From assembly GCA_000432655.1 (NCBI GenBank), contig HF986271.1:1-12522 (forward strand): a stretch of 12,522 nucleotides of DNA. The letters are read 5' to 3'. Source of the DNA: Bacteroides sp. CAG:1060 (lineage in GTDB: Bacteria; Bacteroidota; Bacteroidia; Bacteroidales; UBA932). Shown here piece after piece: positions 1 through 6,004 of the stretch (positions are counted from its first letter, which is position 1; each line of letters begins with the position of its first letter). Below the pieces are notes generated by a model, which had not been told where the DNA came from, did not search any database, and worked only from the letters and a program-made list of their open reading frames with translations. A program made the translations under genes and the position numbers.

Positions 1-288
1 CATGGTCTGGCCGAATGGAATGGCAAGCATAATCTCCCAGACCTTCTTGCGGAAAGCTGAAGTGCGCATGTTCAGTTTGGGTGTAAAGTCCGGCACCTTT
101 CCGCTGAAGTAGGTGTCTAGCCAGCGGCAGGTGTCGTCGAAAACAGGGAGCCTCTTCACTTTATGCTCCTTGTCAAGGGTATCGGCAAAGTATCTCTGCC
201 CGTCGAACCAAAGGCCGATGAGTGCTTCACCGTCGCTTGCGAGCGTTATTCCGCCTAGCGAGGAATCGTAATGCCAGGTATAATCCAT
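1..288 (-). CDS. ogt: Methylated-DNA--protein-cysteine methyltransferase, N-terminal 96 residues (3' part outside window)
   Basis: This is the N-terminal portion of an O6-alkylguanine-DNA alkyltransferase, which repairs O6-methylguanine by moving the alkyl group to its own cysteine. The visible 96 codons start MDYTWHYDSSLGGITLAS, the usual N-terminal beta domain ('G.I.L......L.GLWF.GQRYF'). They continue through 'FRKKVWEIMLAIPFGQTM', which matches the family's 'F...VW..L..IPYG.T.'. The PCHR active-site motif would lie beyond base 1 and cannot be checked. The start is fixed by an in-frame TGA immediately before the ATG. The gene follows lrgB on the same strand after a 75-base gap, so it may be the last gene of that operon or have its own promoter. 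I saw no clear -7 box in the gap. Family assignment is confident; activity is inferred. Confidence 0.9.
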   Translation of the reverse strand, partial: MDYTWHYDSSLGGITLASDGEALIGLWFDGQRYFADTLDKEHKVKRLPVFDDTCRWLDTYFSGKVPDFTPKLNMRTSAFRKKVWEIMLAIPFGQTM

Positions 289-363
289 TCAAATTCCGAT
301 TTATCTGTGCGAAGGGCGGTGTTTCATCGAGTGTGTCCAGTTCGCCGATTATTGGATAAAAAG

Positions 364-1056
364 TCAAATGAAATTGGCAAACACGGATGCTCCTACTACT
401 GTGAGAATACCGCATACCACGATTGACAGACTGCTCATGGCGCCTTCTACCGGACCGATTTCCATGGCCTTGGCGGTGCCGACAGCGTGTGAACTGGCTC
501 CGATGGCTATGCCTTTGGCTATTGGCTCTTCGACTCTGAAGAGTTTGAGTACGAAGTCTGCCAGGACATTGCCCAATACTCCGGTTATGACTATTACCAC
601 CACTGACAGAGATACGTAGCCTCCGAGTTCCTCCGTTACGCCCATGCCTATGGCCGTAGTTATGGATTTTGGCAGGAAAGTGACGTATGTAGCATGGTCA
701 AAATGGAAGAGAACGGCAAGAAGCAATATGCAGACAAGGCTCGACAGTACTCCGGACAGCACCCCGACAAGCACCGCTTTCCAGTTCTTCTTAAGCAACT
801 CAACCTGCTGATACAGAGGGACTGCAAGGCATATAGTTGCGGGAGTGAGCAGATAACTAAGGCTCTGGGCTCCTGCCTTGTAGGACTCGTAACTTGTGCC
901 TGACAGGAGCAGGAATGTAATGACCAGTATGATGGAGATTAGAAGTGGATTCATGAATGACAATCCGGTTTTTTTCTTGAGCCACACTCCTATCCAGTAA
1001 GATGCGAGGCTGATAAGTACGCCCACGAATACTGAAGACTCGAACAATTCTTTCAT
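364..1056 (-). CDS. lrgB: LrgB family membrane protein
   Basis: A 230-residue polytopic inner-membrane protein of the LrgB/CidB/PftB family. Family hallmarks are present: a 'LLTPATICLAVPLY' stretch (about 69-82), 'PKSITTAIGMGVTEELGG' (129-146), and the conserved C-terminal 'GIAIGASSHAVGTAKA' followed by E-I-G-P-x-E-G (182-205). About seven or eight hydrophobic segments are visible. In Firmicutes LrgAB has been linked to murein hydrolase control and, as PftAB, to pyruvate transport; the plastid homologue PLGG1 carries glycolate and glycerate. The substrate here is unknown. I chose the ATG at 1056 rather than an upstream in-frame ATG at 1158 because it follows a good ribosome binding site and gives the canonical MKELFESSVF-type N-terminus. 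It overlaps lrgA by ATGA. Confidence 0.92.
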   Translation of the reverse strand: MKELFESSVFVGVLISLASYWIGVWLKKKTGLSFMNPLLISIILVITFLLLSGTSYESYKAGAQSLSYLLTPATICLAVPLYQQVELLKKNWKAVLVGVLSGVLSSLVCILLLAVLFHFDHATYVTFLPKSITTAIGMGVTEELGGYVSLSVVVIVITGVLGNVLADFVLKLFRVEEPIAKGIAIGASSHAVGTAKAMEIGPVEGAMSSLSIVVCGILTVVGASVFANFI

Positions 1057-1409
1057 TTCTCCTTCCTCCCCTTTCTGATAACAGCCTGTGTTATTACGCC
1101 CGTAATGCCCATAACGGCTATTGTGCTTATGAGAGTTACTGCTACGTACGGTAACCATGACACCTTAACCATGTCCCATGAGTCAATTACCCCCACGGCT
1201 GGCGGAAGGAACATGATAGGCATTACGGCTATCAGAAAAGTGCTGGTCTCTCGTATGTCGCTTATTTTCACTATCTTGAACTCAAGTGCAAGGAAGAGCA
1301 GCACAATCCCATAGATACTTGCAGGGATGGGTAATGGCAGAAAAAAGTGCAACAGCTCTCCGAGGAATGCAAATGCCAATATTATCAGGAATTGGAAAAG
1401 GTACTTCAT
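1053..1409 (-). CDS. lrgA: CidA/LrgA family holin-like membrane protein
   Basis: A 118-residue protein with four predicted membrane segments (about 3-22, 30-45, 58-75 and 86-110), the size and layout of CidA/LrgA. Conserved features are 'LPLPIPASIYGIVLLFLAL' (24-42; the family's P-x-P-x-S-x-x-G motif) and 'MPIMFLPPAVGVID' (63-76, like 'FF.P..VGVM'). The C-terminus is basic (IRKGRKEK). It acts in the inner membrane with LrgB, either as a small oligomeric partner of a transporter or as a holin-like channel. The start MKYLFQFL at 1409 is preferred over the upstream in-frame ATG at 1487, which would add 26 hydrophilic residues lying inside the kinase gene. The start overlaps the kinase stop by ATGA and the stop overlaps the lrgB start the same way. 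Confidence 0.92.
   Translation of the reverse strand: MKYLFQFLIILAFAFLGELLHFFLPLPIPASIYGIVLLFLALEFKIVKISDIRETSTFLIAVMPIMFLPPAVGVIDSWDMVKVSWLPYVAVTLISTIAVMGITGVITQAVIRKGRKEK
1059..1070 (-). promoter_or_regulatory. Shine-Dalgarno region of lrgB
   Basis: On the minus strand GGGAGGAAGGAG lies just before the lrgB ATG. The GGGAGG core is 8 bases from the start and the AAGGAG core only 2. Strong purine tracts like this are not seen before most other genes in the window. It lies inside the 3' end of lrgA and decides the lrgB start at 1056 over the upstream ATG at 1158. Confidence 0.7.
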
Positions 1410-1972
1410 AATCTGGCTGATTTTTCTACGTACAGGCTGATGATGTCCGCAGTTCCTGTCTCCCCCAGGCGGCAACTGTCTACGCACAGGTCATAGTCCT
1501 GTGCTGCTCCCCAAGTGTGTCCGGTGTAGTATTTGTGGTAGCTCGATCTGCAGTCATCCATCTTGCGGACCAGTTCTGCTGCTTCCCTGACACTTATATT
1601 TTCGGCTTCGGCCATATTGCGGATGCGCTGCTCTCTGTCCCCTTTCAGGAATACTGATACAAGATCAGACCTATGGTCAAATATGACATTTCCGCATCGC
1701 CCCACCACTATACAGTCCATCTGGCCTATCATCGAGGAGAAAGCCTCTCTGAAACGTGCCATAATATCGCTGTTCTCCAGAAGAATGGAAAACTGAAGTT
1801 CGTCTGCCGGGCGTTCTTCGAAGAAATCCAGCATGTTGGCCTCAAGACCCTTATCTCGCGCCATGTCGAGTAAATTCTGTCTTGAAAACAAGGGCACTCC
1901 ATACTTGTCTGACAGGAGTTTCCCTATATGAAGTGCGCCGCATCCGCACTGTCTTGCGATGGTGATAATCAT
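1406..1972 (-). CDS. Cytidylate kinase-like family protein
   Basis: A 188-residue P-loop protein of the cytidylate kinase-like family (Pfam Cytidylate_kin2 type). The N-terminus MIITIARQCGCGALHIGK is the nucleotide-binding loop of the family, usually GREFGSGGREIG; here Arg7, Gly10, Gly12, Gly17 and Lys18 are kept. 'CIVVGRCGNVIF' (about 87-98) matches the internal beta strand and GR motif. 'KMDDCRSSYHKYYTG' (136-150) matches the LID-region R..Y...Y..  pattern. The family's true substrate is not established, and whether this protein phosphorylates CMP cannot be told from sequence. It lies 3 bases after the aldehyde dehydrogenase and overlaps lrgA by 4, so it is probably co-expressed with both. 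It might regulate or modify rather than serve nucleotide synthesis; that is inference. Confidence 0.85.
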   Translation of the reverse strand: MIITIARQCGCGALHIGKLLSDKYGVPLFSRQNLLDMARDKGLEANMLDFFEERPADELQFSILLENSDIMARFREAFSSMIGQMDCIVVGRCGNVIFDHRSDLVSVFLKGDREQRIRNMAEAENISVREAAELVRKMDDCRSSYHKYYTGHTWGAAQDYDLCVDSCRLGETGTADIISLYVEKSARL

Positions 1973-1975
1973 GTT

Positions 1976-3349
1976 TTACAATAATTTTTTTACTGCCTTG
2001 AACATTTTGTATGGCATATATCTGAATGGTGTATCGACCCATGTAGGGGTTTTCAGTATGGAACGCCTATGAGAGAACGCATCAAAACTTGCCTTCCCGT
2101 GATAGGCGCCAAGGCCTGAGTTGCCCACGCCGCCGAATGGTAGTTTTCCGTTGACAATGTGCATGATGGTATCATTGATACAGCACCCGCCGGACCATGT
2201 GTGGCTCAGGATCGTATCGGTATTCGCGCACCCGAAATAGTACAGGGCGAGCGGTCGCTCGCGGGAATTGACAAGTGATATGACCTCGTCAATCTCTTCG
2301 AAGTCGAGTACCGGGAAAATCGGACCGAAAATCTCTTCCTGCATTACCGGATCGGCGGTGGTGACATTGCAAAGTATTGTTGGAGAGATGTATCGCTCTG
2401 CCCTATTTGTGCTTCCACCATAGAAAACGTCACCATTCGCGAGATAGGACTCGAGTCTTGTGAATGCTTTGTCGGACACAATCCTTGCAAAATGTCGGCT
2501 TGACTTTATCGCCCCGTCATATAATTGTTCGAACTGACCTGCCAATTCCTGTAAGAACTGTTCTTTAATCGCTGAGTGTACCAAAATGTAGTCCGGAGCG
2601 ATACAAGTCTGTCCGGCATTGAGGCATTTTCCCCACGCTATTCTTCTGGCGGCAAGTTTTATATCAGCATCTTTATCGACTATGCAAGGACTCTTCCCTC
2701 CCAATTCCAAAACTACCGGGGTGAGATTCTTCGCCGCTGCCTGCATTACGGTGCGTCCCAGAGACGGGCTTCCGGTAAAGAATATGATATCCCATCGGAG
2801 ATCAAGCAGTTGAGCATTCACCGTGCGGTCTCCATTGACAATGGCGACATACTGCTCCGGGAAGGTCGTTGAAATCATCTCGGAGAGCACCTGGCTTACG
2901 TTAGGGGTGTATGGCGACGGCTTGAGCACAGCGGTGCATCCAGCTGCAATGGCGCCAATCAAAGGATTGAGCTGGAGTTGTACGGGATAGTTCCAAGGGG
3001 CTATGATAAGAGCGTTGCCAAGTGGCTGGCTTTCTATCCTGCTGCTGGACGGAAAAAGAGTGGCCGGAGTGGAGACGCGACGAGGCCTGGCCCAAGTCTC
3101 AAGGCGGCTCAGGGCATCACGCAGTTCGGCCTGTACAATGCTTATTTCGCACAGGAAACTTTCCTCCTCGGACTTATGAAGATCCATCCAGAGAGCTTCG
3201 TAAAGGGGATGTTCCCATTTGGAGAGAGCTTTCTGCAGCTTTTTCAGACTGTCTTTTCTGAATTTTATGTCCAAAGTGTTGAAACCGGAGAAGTAGTCAC
3301 TTTGCGACTTGCGGATCTCAAGAATTCTTTCGGGAGCGGTATTTTCCAT
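1976..3349 (-). CDS. NAD(P)-dependent aldehyde dehydrogenase, class 3-like
   Basis: A 457-residue aldehyde dehydrogenase that oxidises an aldehyde to the acid with NAD(P). The short length, about 40 residues less than the ALDH1/2 type, and the motifs fit the ALDH3-like group. Visible landmarks are 'PWNYP' with the oxyanion Asn120, 'LKPS' (142-145), 'FFTGSPSLG' (190-198, cofactor loop), 'LELGGKSP' with the general-base Glu215, 'GQTC' with the nucleophile Cys249, 'EEIFGP' with Glu339, and 'LPFGGVGNSGLG' (403-414). The C-terminal 'PFRYMPYKMFKAVKKLL' resembles the amphipathic or membrane-anchoring tail of fatty-aldehyde ALDH3 members, so a lipid aldehyde substrate is possible. It starts 18 bases after the lipoprotein gene stop and ends 3 bases before the kinase. 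All catalytic residues are intact. Confidence 0.95.
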   Translation of the reverse strand: MENTAPERILEIRKSQSDYFSGFNTLDIKFRKDSLKKLQKALSKWEHPLYEALWMDLHKSEEESFLCEISIVQAELRDALSRLETWARPRRVSTPATLFPSSSRIESQPLGNALIIAPWNYPVQLQLNPLIGAIAAGCTAVLKPSPYTPNVSQVLSEMISTTFPEQYVAIVNGDRTVNAQLLDLRWDIIFFTGSPSLGRTVMQAAAKNLTPVVLELGGKSPCIVDKDADIKLAARRIAWGKCLNAGQTCIAPDYILVHSAIKEQFLQELAGQFEQLYDGAIKSSRHFARIVSDKAFTRLESYLANGDVFYGGSTNRAERYISPTILCNVTTADPVMQEEIFGPIFPVLDFEEIDEVISLVNSRERPLALYYFGCANTDTILSHTWSGGCCINDTIMHIVNGKLPFGGVGNSGLGAYHGKASFDAFSHRRSILKTPTWVDTPFRYMPYKMFKAVKKLL

Positions 3350-3367
3350 ATTGCGGGGTGAAGGTTG

Positions 3368-4168
3368 TTATTCGGTCAAGCGCTTCGCCGTGACCATCAT
3401 CTGGCCTTCCAGTTCGGAATACGGAACTGTAAAGGTCGGCCGTCCGGAAGCATAGGCCGCAATCTCGTACTCGTTGTAAATGAACGTGATTCCATCAGGG
3501 CCAAACAGAGGATCGCATTTCGGGAGAGGAAGGGTCCACGCATCCTCATCAAAAAGATACTCTTTGAGATTATCGGATGCGGAGAGGTTCCAATACTCCC
3601 TGAGGCCGTGGTCGATGCTCTTCTGCAGAGACTCGGCGTAAGGGTCAGGAGCCACTACATCCCATCCTATGCGGCGTCCGTCGCTTTTTCTGAAGGTCGC
3701 TCCTTTGTATATGGTGGAACCGTGGGCTCCTCCCATGTAGCTTGTCTGTGTGAAAAGATAAGTGAGATACCTGTCGCCTTCCGCTATTTTGTCAAAACTT
3801 ATCTCGTCGAAGCACATGCTTTCGGCGTCAATTCCGGACGAAGAGAGATATTCTTCGAAAAATGATGACATGGAGTCGAAGTTCTTTCTCTGATAGAAGG
3901 CTGCCAGGGAGTCGCTCTCCGTAATGTCGCCCTCGTAGCCGCCACCCATTGATTCGCTGAAAAATTCGGCAACGGCTCCATAGAGCTGCGAGTCGTGTTT
4001 TACCGGGAGGTCATAGGCAATGCTTAGTCTGCCGGAGCGGCTTGACGTAGCTACAGAGTCCCTTGAGAAAGTCAGGTGCGCCTGACAGCTTGTATCTGTG
4101 CGGTTTACGCACGAGGAGGGAATGGTGGCCAAAGCAATCAATGTCCCTAAAACTAAATGCTTTTTCAT
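3368..4168 (-). CDS. Exported DUF3298/RsiV-like protein, probable lipoprotein
   Basis: A 266-residue exported protein. Residues 1-20 (MKKHLVLGTLIALATIPSSC) form a signal peptide ending in a cysteine, consistent with a lipoprotein. Pro at -3 is unusual for a lipobox, so signal peptidase I processing is an alternative. The C-terminal half is RsiV/DUF3298-like: 'SYMGGAHGSTIYKGATF' (143-159), 'GRRIGWDVV' (164-172), and 'CDPLFGPDGITFIYNEYEIAAY' split over 218-239, followed by 'TVPYSEL'. RsiV is an anti-sigma factor in Bacillus, but this protein lacks the cytoplasmic and transmembrane anti-sigma portion and has no sigma-factor neighbour, so only the extracytoplasmic fold is supported. The ATG at 4168 is chosen over the upstream ATG at 4252 because it yields the signal peptide directly. 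It is first in the minus-strand operon. Confidence 0.82.
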   Translation of the reverse strand: MKKHLVLGTLIALATIPSSCVNRTDTSCQAHLTFSRDSVATSSRSGRLSIAYDLPVKHDSQLYGAVAEFFSESMGGGYEGDITESDSLAAFYQRKNFDSMSSFFEEYLSSSGIDAESMCFDEISFDKIAEGDRYLTYLFTQTSYMGGAHGSTIYKGATFRKSDGRRIGWDVVAPDPYAESLQKSIDHGLREYWNLSASDNLKEYLFDEDAWTLPLPKCDPLFGPDGITFIYNEYEIAAYASGRPTFTVPYSELEGQMMVTAKRLTE

Positions 4169-4172
4169 ACTG

Positions 4173-4180
4173 CAAATATA
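4173..4180 (-). promoter_or_regulatory. Bacteroidota -7 box (TATATTTG) before the DUF3298 gene
   Basis: The minus strand reads TATATTTG, an exact match to the Bacteroides -7 consensus TAnnTTTG, only 4 bases before the ATG at 4168. I could not find a clear TTTG at the usual -33 spacing. If used, transcription would begin at or very near the start codon. The match may instead be chance within an A/T-rich divergent gap. Confidence 0.45.
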
Positions 4181-4242
4181 CAAAAGTCCCGCGATATGGT
4201 ATCGTATTTGTAATCTGATAATTAAAAAGAAATACTGACAAT

Positions 4243-5157
4243 ATGACGACACACCACACTATCCGTTCTTCTTACGACAATCTCGGACTTGCAATGCTCA
4301 TCAGCGAACCGTCGGGCATCCCAAAGGGCATCGTGCAGATTGTGCATGGAATGTGCGAACACAAAGAACGCTATATTCCGTTTATGGAGTATCTCTCCGA
4401 TGCCGGGTATATCTGCATAATTCACGACCACCGCGGACACGGGGAATCCGTAATCAGTGAGGAGGATCTCGGATATATGTACAAAGGTGGTTGGCAGGCA
4501 CTTGTGGAGGATATACATTCGGTGCGCATGGAGGCGGAAAAGATGTTCCCTTCCCTGCCATATACCCTTATAGGACACAGCATGGGCTCCATGGCAGTGC
4601 GTTCATATACCAAGCGCTACGATGACACCATCGATACCCTTTTCGTCTGCGGATGTCCGAGTTACAACAATGCACGGTGGGCAGGCAGCATATTGGCTCA
4701 TCTTACCGCTTTCTTCCGCGGTGGGCATTACCGTTCCCGTCTGCTTCAAAAACTTTCTTTCGGCACGTACAATAAGCCGTTTGCAAAGGAAGGGTACCCC
4801 AATGCATGGGTTTGCTCGGATCAAGACATTCTTGAGCAGTACCACAAGGACCCGCTGTGCATGTTCACGTTCACTGCCAACGGATTTGTCAATCTGCTGG
4901 CTCTGATGAAGGATTGCTACTCCCCTGAAGGGTGGAAAATGTCCAGAAAATACCTTCCGGTGCATTTTATTTCCGGAGCGGACGATCCGTGCCTTATTTC
5001 AGATGCGGATATCAATAAGGCCGTTGCCCGTATGAGACAGGTCGGGTATGCGGACACGGATTTGAAATTGTTCCCGGGTATGAGGCATGAGATATTGAAC
5101 GAAACCAACCGTAAGGAAGTGTGGGACTATGTCCTTGAACGTCTTCCACATGATTGA
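4243..5157 (+). CDS. Alpha/beta hydrolase, monoacylglycerol lipase-like (serine aminopeptidase S33 fold)
   Basis: A 304-residue alpha/beta hydrolase of the Hydrolase_4/lysophospholipase type, acting on ester substrates such as monoacylglycerols or lysophospholipids. Motifs in order are 'VQIVHGMCEHKERY' (31-44, oxyanion loop HGM.EH), 'HDHRGHGES' (61-69), and the nucleophile elbow 'GHSMGS' with Ser113. The acid is Asp248 in 'SGADDPC', and the catalytic His282 is in 'GMRHEILNE'. No signal peptide is seen, so it is probably cytoplasmic. A cap domain covers about residues 140-230. It starts divergently from the DUF3298 lipoprotein over a 74-base gap and ends 28 bases before the YtxH-like gene, which may be co-transcribed. 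The triad is complete, so activity is likely; the physiological substrate is unknown. Confidence 0.93.
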   Translation: MTTHHTIRSSYDNLGLAMLISEPSGIPKGIVQIVHGMCEHKERYIPFMEYLSDAGYICIIHDHRGHGESVISEEDLGYMYKGGWQALVEDIHSVRMEAEKMFPSLPYTLIGHSMGSMAVRSYTKRYDDTIDTLFVCGCPSYNNARWAGSILAHLTAFFRGGHYRSRLLQKLSFGTYNKPFAKEGYPNAWVCSDQDILEQYHKDPLCMFTFTANGFVNLLALMKDCYSPEGWKMSRKYLPVHFISGADDPCLISDADINKAVARMRQVGYADTDLKLFPGMRHEILNETNRKEVWDYVLERLPHD

Positions 5158-5161
5158 TAAT

Positions 5162-5174
5162 TGACATTTTGTCA
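5162..5174. repeat. Short palindrome TGACA-TTT-TGTCA before the YtxH gene
   Basis: A perfect 5+5 inverted repeat with a 3-base spacer sits in the 28-base gap between the hydrolase stop and the YtxH start. It could be an operator or stress-promoter element, or chance in a short A/T-rich gap. Its half-site resembles the arms of the larger inverted repeat at 8651-8682 (TGACAAAATGG). Confidence 0.4.
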
Positions 5175-5185
5175 CAATAAAACAA

Positions 5186-5404
5186 ATGCGTATGAAAGAA
5201 GGTACAATAATCGGACTTATTGCCGGTGCAGCTATCGGCATAGCCATCGGGTCTTTTCTTTCCTCTGAGGAGGGAAAGCAGTTTCGTCGTGATGTGAAGG
5301 ATAAAGTGTCCGAGCATCTGAAAAATCTGGAAAATGATTTTTGCGCAGGAGATGCGGAGGAAGATGTTTCCGAAGAGTCATGCAATACTGCTGAAGAGGT
5401 ATGA
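5186..5404 (+). CDS. YtxH domain-containing small membrane protein
   Basis: A 72-residue protein with one glycine-zipper membrane helix, 'GLIAGAAIGIAIGSFLSSEEG' split across residues 10-30. This is followed by 'KQFRRDVKDKVSEHL', the typical YtxH arrangement of a short helix and then a charged amphipathic tail. The C-terminus is strongly acidic (DAEEDVSEE...EEV). YtxH proteins are often stress-linked in other bacteria but have no defined biochemical role. The start may be the ATG at 5186 or the in-frame ATG at 5192 (MKEGT); neither has a clear Shine-Dalgarno sequence. The stop overlaps the next gene by ATGA, so the two are probably coupled and work together at the inner membrane. Confidence 0.85.
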   Translation: MRMKEGTIIGLIAGAAIGIAIGSFLSSEEGKQFRRDVKDKVSEHLKNLENDFCAGDAEEDVSEESCNTAEEV

Positions 5405-5751
5405 AACCGGACTTCATGAATTCTCTTGAGGACCTTGGCAAGAGTGCAACGGAATACGCCGACCTTAAAATCGACGATCTCAAGTTGCGTACAGCCAAAG
5501 GACTCTCTGTCACCCTCAACAAGATTATTCTCACCATATTGTTTCTTACCATAGTGGGGATAATCATCACGTCGGCGGCCTTTGGCGGCATATTGCTAAT
5601 CGGTAAGTTGATCGGAAGTTATGCGGGCGGAGCTTTTATCGTGTCTGCGTTTTTTCTGGTGGTGCTGTTGATTTTATATCTGCTTCGCAACAAACTCTTC
5701 CTCAGCTCGCTTGTCAGGATGTTTGTCCGTCTGTTTTTTGAAGATAAATGA
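5401..5751 (+). CDS. Holin-X-like (phage holin superfamily III) inner-membrane protein
   Basis: A 116-residue protein with an amphipathic N-terminal helix (about 5-33) and two long hydrophobic helices (about 41-69 and 76-97). A basic/hydrophobic tail, 'RNKLFLSSLVRMFVRLFFEDK' split over 96-116, follows. This is the layout of the PF07332-type 'Actinobacteria holin-X' family, common in Bacteroidota next to YtxH genes. The holin name reflects fold similarity only; no lysis gene or phage gene lies nearby, so a role in envelope organisation or membrane stress is more likely. It starts inside the YtxH stop (ATGA) and ends one base before the next ATG. Confidence 0.8.
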   Translation: MKPDFMNSLEDLGKSATEYADLKIDDLKLRTAKGLSVTLNKIILTILFLTIVGIIITSAAFGGILLIGKLIGSYAGGAFIVSAFFLVVLLILYLLRNKLFLSSLVRMFVRLFFEDK

Positions 5752-5752
5752 C

Positions 5753-5992
5753 ATGAATTACCTTGATATCAAAGACTTGAAGTCCCTTGATGCGGCGCGT
5801 TCAGAGCTATCTTCAGAACTTGTCCGCAAGAAGGCGGAACTTAAAGGCAGATACCTGAGTGCAAAGGCCTGCTTCTCGCCTGTCGCGCTTCTGGCTTCTT
5901 CCGTGAAGAGTGCCGCGCTGCACTTTCTTCCTATGGACAGCCTTGTGGTCGGCATGATGCGGTATTTTTTCGGAAGAAGAAAGAAAAGATAA
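5753..5992 (+). CDS. Small basic hypothetical protein of the YtxH/holin-X cluster
   Basis: A 79-residue protein that I do not recognise by family. The N-terminal two fifths (about 1-38) is a charged helix, 'LKSLDAARSELSSELVRKKAELKGRY', rich in K, E and L and possibly coiled coil. The second half is more hydrophobic ('FSPVALLASSVKSAALHF', then 'MDSLVVGMMRYFFG') and ends in a basic RRKKR. The tail could lie on the inner face of the membrane. It begins one base after the holin-X stop, so it is almost certainly the third gene of that transcript. The ATG at 5753 is preferred over an upstream in-frame ATG at 5711 that would overlap the holin gene by 41 bases. Confidence 0.75.
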   Translation: MNYLDIKDLKSLDAARSELSSELVRKKAELKGRYLSAKACFSPVALLASSVKSAALHFLPMDSLVVGMMRYFFGRRKKR

Positions 5993-6004
5993 TGAAGCCC
6001 GAGG

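Noticed and set aside
289..415. Open minus-strand frame reading PIIGELDTLDETPPFAQIN between lrgB and ogt
   Set aside because: It runs out of the lrgB 3' end into ogt in a different frame, has no domain that I recognise and no start or promoter of its own. The 75-base gap is better seen as spacer or regulatory DNA.
3365..3865. 166-codon plus-strand open frame opposite the DUF3298 gene
   Set aside because: It lies wholly antisense to a gene with clear family motifs and a signal peptide. Its product is low-information and has no recognisable domain.
5401..5751. Holin-X-like gene as a prophage remnant
   Set aside because: No endolysin, structural, integrase or repressor gene is nearby. The gene is locked in a three-gene module with YtxH, a non-phage association.
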